Shown: positions 6,511 through 8,303 of the stretch, piece after piece
Layout: every line of letters starts with the position of its first letter
Numbering within the stretch: the first letter of the stretch is position 1
The notes under the pieces: generated by a model
The model's input: only the letters and a program-made list of their open reading frames with translations
The model's database searches: none
Told to the model about the DNA's origin: nothing
Made by a program: the position numbers and the translations under genes
Source of the DNA: an uncultured Sutterella sp.
GTDB lineage: Bacteria; Pseudomonadota; Gammaproteobacteria; Burkholderiales; Burkholderiaceae_F
DNA length: 8,303 bases
Direction of reading: 5' to 3'
Assembly (NCBI GenBank): GCA_902477615.1
Contig: CABSHY010000047.1
Span: 1 to 8,303 of the forward strand

Positions 6511-7794
6511 TTATTTTGCTAAGTGGTGAATCACCAAGTTACGATAAATTTCAAAAAGTGAGATCAGGCGTTTTTCTTCAAAATCGAACGCACATTGATG
6601 GTGACCGGCCTTTAATTCAGAACCCACGACAACGTAACTGCATTTACCACCCAAGCGTTGAACACGTTGAGCCAAAACCGTTGCATCTTCACTACCGTTA
6701 AAGTTCATCCAAGCTGTGATCTTTTCAACGTGGCTTACGCCTTCGGCAGCCTTAGCAATATTGTCTCGAGCTTCCGGATCAGGATTAAAGTCCAACGTTT
6801 CGCCTAAAATCTTGCAGTCAAATTCGCAACCGTACATAGCGGCAGCGGCCTTGGCTCGCGTCATCGCTTCGTTAAACATATCCTCATTAATCTTGGCCGT
6901 TTCGCCACGCACTTCGCATTGCATCTCAGCCTTAGAGGCAATCACGTTGCGGCCCTCACCGGCTCGAAGCGTGCCGACATTAACGCGCGTCATACCCAAA
7001 CCGTGACGAGGCAAACTCATCAAGGATAAAGAGGCAGTTGCGGCTGCCATGAGAGCATTGCGACCTACTTCAGGTTGCATAGCAGCGTGTGAGGGAGAGC
7101 CCTTGTATTGGAGGTCAAATTTCGTCGAGCACAAGAATTTCTCCGGTGCCGTAATGACTTCTCCGGCAGGGATATCACAACCGAAGTGTCCGCAATATAA
7201 GAAGTCCAAATCATCCAAAATGCCGCTTTCTGCCATCGGACGACCGCCACGGCCACCTTCTTCAGCCGGTTGATAAATAATTTTGACCGTACCGCACAAT
7301 TGATCGGCATTGGCCTTAATCCACGTAGCTAGCCCCATTAAAACAGCTTGAGGGCCATCGTGAGAACAAGCATGCATATAGCCCGGATGTTGAGAAGCAA
7401 AACCCTCTTTATTCGGAATATGTTCAGGGTCACTGGTTTCCGTCACAGGAATACAGTCCAATTCACAGCGAAAACCGATAACGGGGCCGGGGCGACCGGT
7501 ATCAAAAATACCGACAACACCCGTCACGCCGTTCATGCGAGCTAAAAGCTCTTCGCTCACGCCGCGTTCACGAGCAAATTTCAACCCCTCTTCAATCTCC
7601 AAAGGTTTGGCGCCACGAATAAAATTCTCATTGATGACTTCTCGGCCACAAAGAACTTTAAAGCCCTCTTTTTCCAAATACTCAATCGCACGAGCACTGG
7701 AGACAAACTCCGCCCAACCGGGTTCCGGCCAAGCGTGTATTTCACGACGTTTTTCAACGAGCCACGATTGTTTGATCGGTTCTTGATATGCCAT
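6511..7794 (-). CDS. M20D-family amidohydrolase, AbgA-like (p-aminobenzoyl-glutamate hydrolase subunit A-like)
   Basis: These cytoplasmic metallohydrolases cleave amide bonds of N-acyl amino acids; E. coli AbgA, with AbgB, splits p-aminobenzoyl-glutamate. The 427-residue product closely follows AbgA (436 residues): CGREVINEN, DTGRPGPVIGFR, MHAC, YQPAEEGGRGGRPM, TKFDLQYKG, RVNVGTLRAGEGRNVI, GSEDAT and AGHHQCAFDF. The metal-binding positions appear intact: C143 and H145 in HACSHDG, E178-E179, H203, and the His pair 398-399. The usual HACGHDGH reads HACSHDGP, a change close to the metal site that may alter substrate choice. The dimerisation domain (about 205-325) includes SHAAMQPE. The ATG at 7794 is chosen because AAAGGTGG sits 6 nt upstream; a TTG at 7812 is poorer. 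The gene lies 21 nt after the DcuC-type gene, in the same operon. No abgB partner is in the window, so the substrate stays open; IAA-aspartate hydrolase is a related alternative. Confidence 0.9.
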   Translation of the reverse strand: MAYQEPIKQSWLVEKRREIHAWPEPGWAEFVSSARAIEYLEKEGFKVLCGREVINENFIRGAKPLEIEEGLKFARERGVSEELLARMNGVTGVVGIFDTGRPGPVIGFRCELDCIPVTETSDPEHIPNKEGFASQHPGYMHACSHDGPQAVLMGLATWIKANADQLCGTVKIIYQPAEEGGRGGRPMAESGILDDLDFLYCGHFGCDIPAGEVITAPEKFLCSTKFDLQYKGSPSHAAMQPEVGRNALMAAATASLSLMSLPRHGLGMTRVNVGTLRAGEGRNVIASKAEMQCEVRGETAKINEDMFNEAMTRAKAAAAMYGCEFDCKILGETLDFNPDPEARDNIAKAAEGVSHVEKITAWMNFNGSEDATVLAQRVQRLGGKCSYVVVGSELKAGHHQCAFDFEEKRLISLFEIYRNLVIHHLAK

Positions 7795-7800
7795 GAGAAG

Positions 7801-7808
7801 CCACCTTT
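7801..7808 (-). promoter_or_regulatory. Strong ribosome binding site fixing the amidohydrolase start
   Basis: The minus strand reads AAAGGTGG, then 6 nt, then ATG at 7794. This strong Shine-Dalgarno match lies within the 21-nt gap after the transporter stop codon. It argues against the in-frame TTG at 7812, which would put the site inside the coding region. Confidence 0.75.
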
Positions 7809-7815
7809 TCAAAAA

Positions 7816-8303
7816 TTAAAGATAACGAATTAAGGAGATTGCCATTACGCTTACCCAACCGACCAAAAGCGGTACGGCCGTGCGCTTGACAATAATTAAC
7901 GGATTGACCTTAACTACAGCAGCCACAATAATGACAACAGCAGAAACAGGCGAAACCGCACGAATCAAATTAGAAGTACATTGCATTGGCAATGCAACCA
8001 TAATCGGGTCAATTTGAGCTTGTTGCGTCAACTGAGGAATCAACTCAATGAAGCTATAGAAAACTGCATTGCCCGAACCACTGATAAAGGTAATCAAAGC
8101 CGTGATACCGGAGAAAGCAAACATCAAACCGGTATCGGCATTTTCCAACCCTTGGATGGAACTTGAAATCATCTTAATCATGCCCATGGCACTAAGACCT
8201 GCCACCATAGTTGATGCGGCAACAATCAAAACCACGACTTGAGAAAAGCCCGTTCCCATGCCCTTAAAGAAGATACCCGCATCACTCATGCCGTTTTTCA
8301 CAT
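7816..8303 (-). CDS. DcuC-family anaerobic C4-dicarboxylate-type transporter, C-terminal part, N-terminus beyond window edge
   Basis: DcuC-type carriers are inner-membrane proteins that exchange or export C4-dicarboxylates, and homologues serve other organic anions. About 162 codons are visible of roughly 450-460 expected, ending at TAA 7816. The fragment is highly hydrophobic, with about four membrane segments (around GFSQVVVLIVAASTMVAGL, DTGLMFAFSGITALITF, the PVSAVVIIVAAVV stretch and the C-terminal PLLVGWVSVMAISLI). The FISGSGNAVFYSFIELIP motif, followed by ALPMQCTSNLIRAVSPVSAV and VNPLIIVKRTAVPL, is the C-terminal signature of this family. The frame stays open to the right edge; the GTG at 8301 is read as an internal Val, not a start. 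It precedes the AbgA-like amidohydrolase by 21 nt, so it probably imports that enzyme's substrate or exports its product. Family assignment is good; the substrate is not determined. Confidence 0.82.
   Translation of the reverse strand, partial: VKNGMSDAGIFFKGMGTGFSQVVVLIVAASTMVAGLSAMGMIKMISSSIQGLENADTGLMFAFSGITALITFISGSGNAVFYSFIELIPQLTQQAQIDPIMVALPMQCTSNLIRAVSPVSAVVIIVAAVVKVNPLIIVKRTAVPLLVGWVSVMAISLIRYL

Noticed and set aside
7795..7812. TTG 7812 as the amidohydrolase start
   Set aside because: A much stronger Shine-Dalgarno (AAAGGTGG) with ideal spacing serves the ATG at 7794, and the family alignment begins after it.
7816..8303. AbgT-family identity for the transporter next to the AbgA-like gene
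   Set aside because: Context suggested AbgT, but the SGSGNAVFYSFIELIP and LPMQCTSNLIRAVSP motifs fit the DcuC family instead.
1..8303. CRISPR arrays, insertion sequences, tRNA genes, prophage or defence genes
   Set aside because: No regularly spaced repeats, transposase-like proteins, terminal inverted repeats or tRNA-like cloverleafs were seen; the region is compact core-genome sequence.

Overview
The window looks like a chromosomal housekeeping region of a betaproteobacterium, most plausibly Burkholderiales of the Sutterella/Parasutterella type. This is an inference from three things: the orn / M48-membrane-protein / rsgA neighbourhood known from betaproteobacteria, a moderate GC content, and a partner pair for amide and dicarboxylate metabolism typical of gut-associated, asaccharolytic members. 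The species cannot be fixed from the sequence alone.

Layout from left to right. Positions 1-1962 (minus) hold most of pnp (polynucleotide phosphorylase), cut by the left edge inside the S1 domain. Between pnp and rpsO (2149-2418, minus, ribosomal protein S15) lie a rho-independent terminator (2106-2135) and a long imperfect hairpin in the pnp leader (1996-2094), resembling in position the RNase III-processed stem of the enterobacterial rpsO-pnp operon. Upstream of rpsO are a good sigma70-type promoter (2485-2513) and a short GC-rich hairpin in its leader. Positions 2576-3145 (minus) encode oligoribonuclease (orn). Divergent from it is a 785-residue membrane protein (3206-5563, plus) with an M48/Ste24-like fold whose zinc and catalytic residues are replaced and which carries a long acidic tail. 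Its end overlaps rsgA (5538-6467, plus), a circularly permuted ribosome-biogenesis GTPase. A bidirectional terminator (6482-6501) separates rsgA from a convergent minus-strand operon: an AbgA-like M20 amidohydrolase (6511-7794), preceded by the C-terminal part of a DcuC-family transporter (7816-8303, cut by the right edge).

Functionally, pnp, rpsO, orn and rsgA form an RNA-turnover and small-subunit theme. PNPase shortens RNA, oligoribonuclease finishes the 2-5 nt remnants, and S15 and RsgA act in 30S assembly and maturation. The transporter and amidohydrolase probably form a separate uptake and hydrolysis module for an acyl-amino acid such as p-aminobenzoyl-glutamate or an N-acyl-aspartate; the substrate is not shown by the sequence.

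The most unusual item is the M48-like protein. It keeps the multi-helix membrane scaffold but reads HALAR where HExxH is expected and has Arg where the third zinc ligand is expected, so it looks like a pseudopeptidase that has gained a roughly 360-residue cytoplasmic-type tail.
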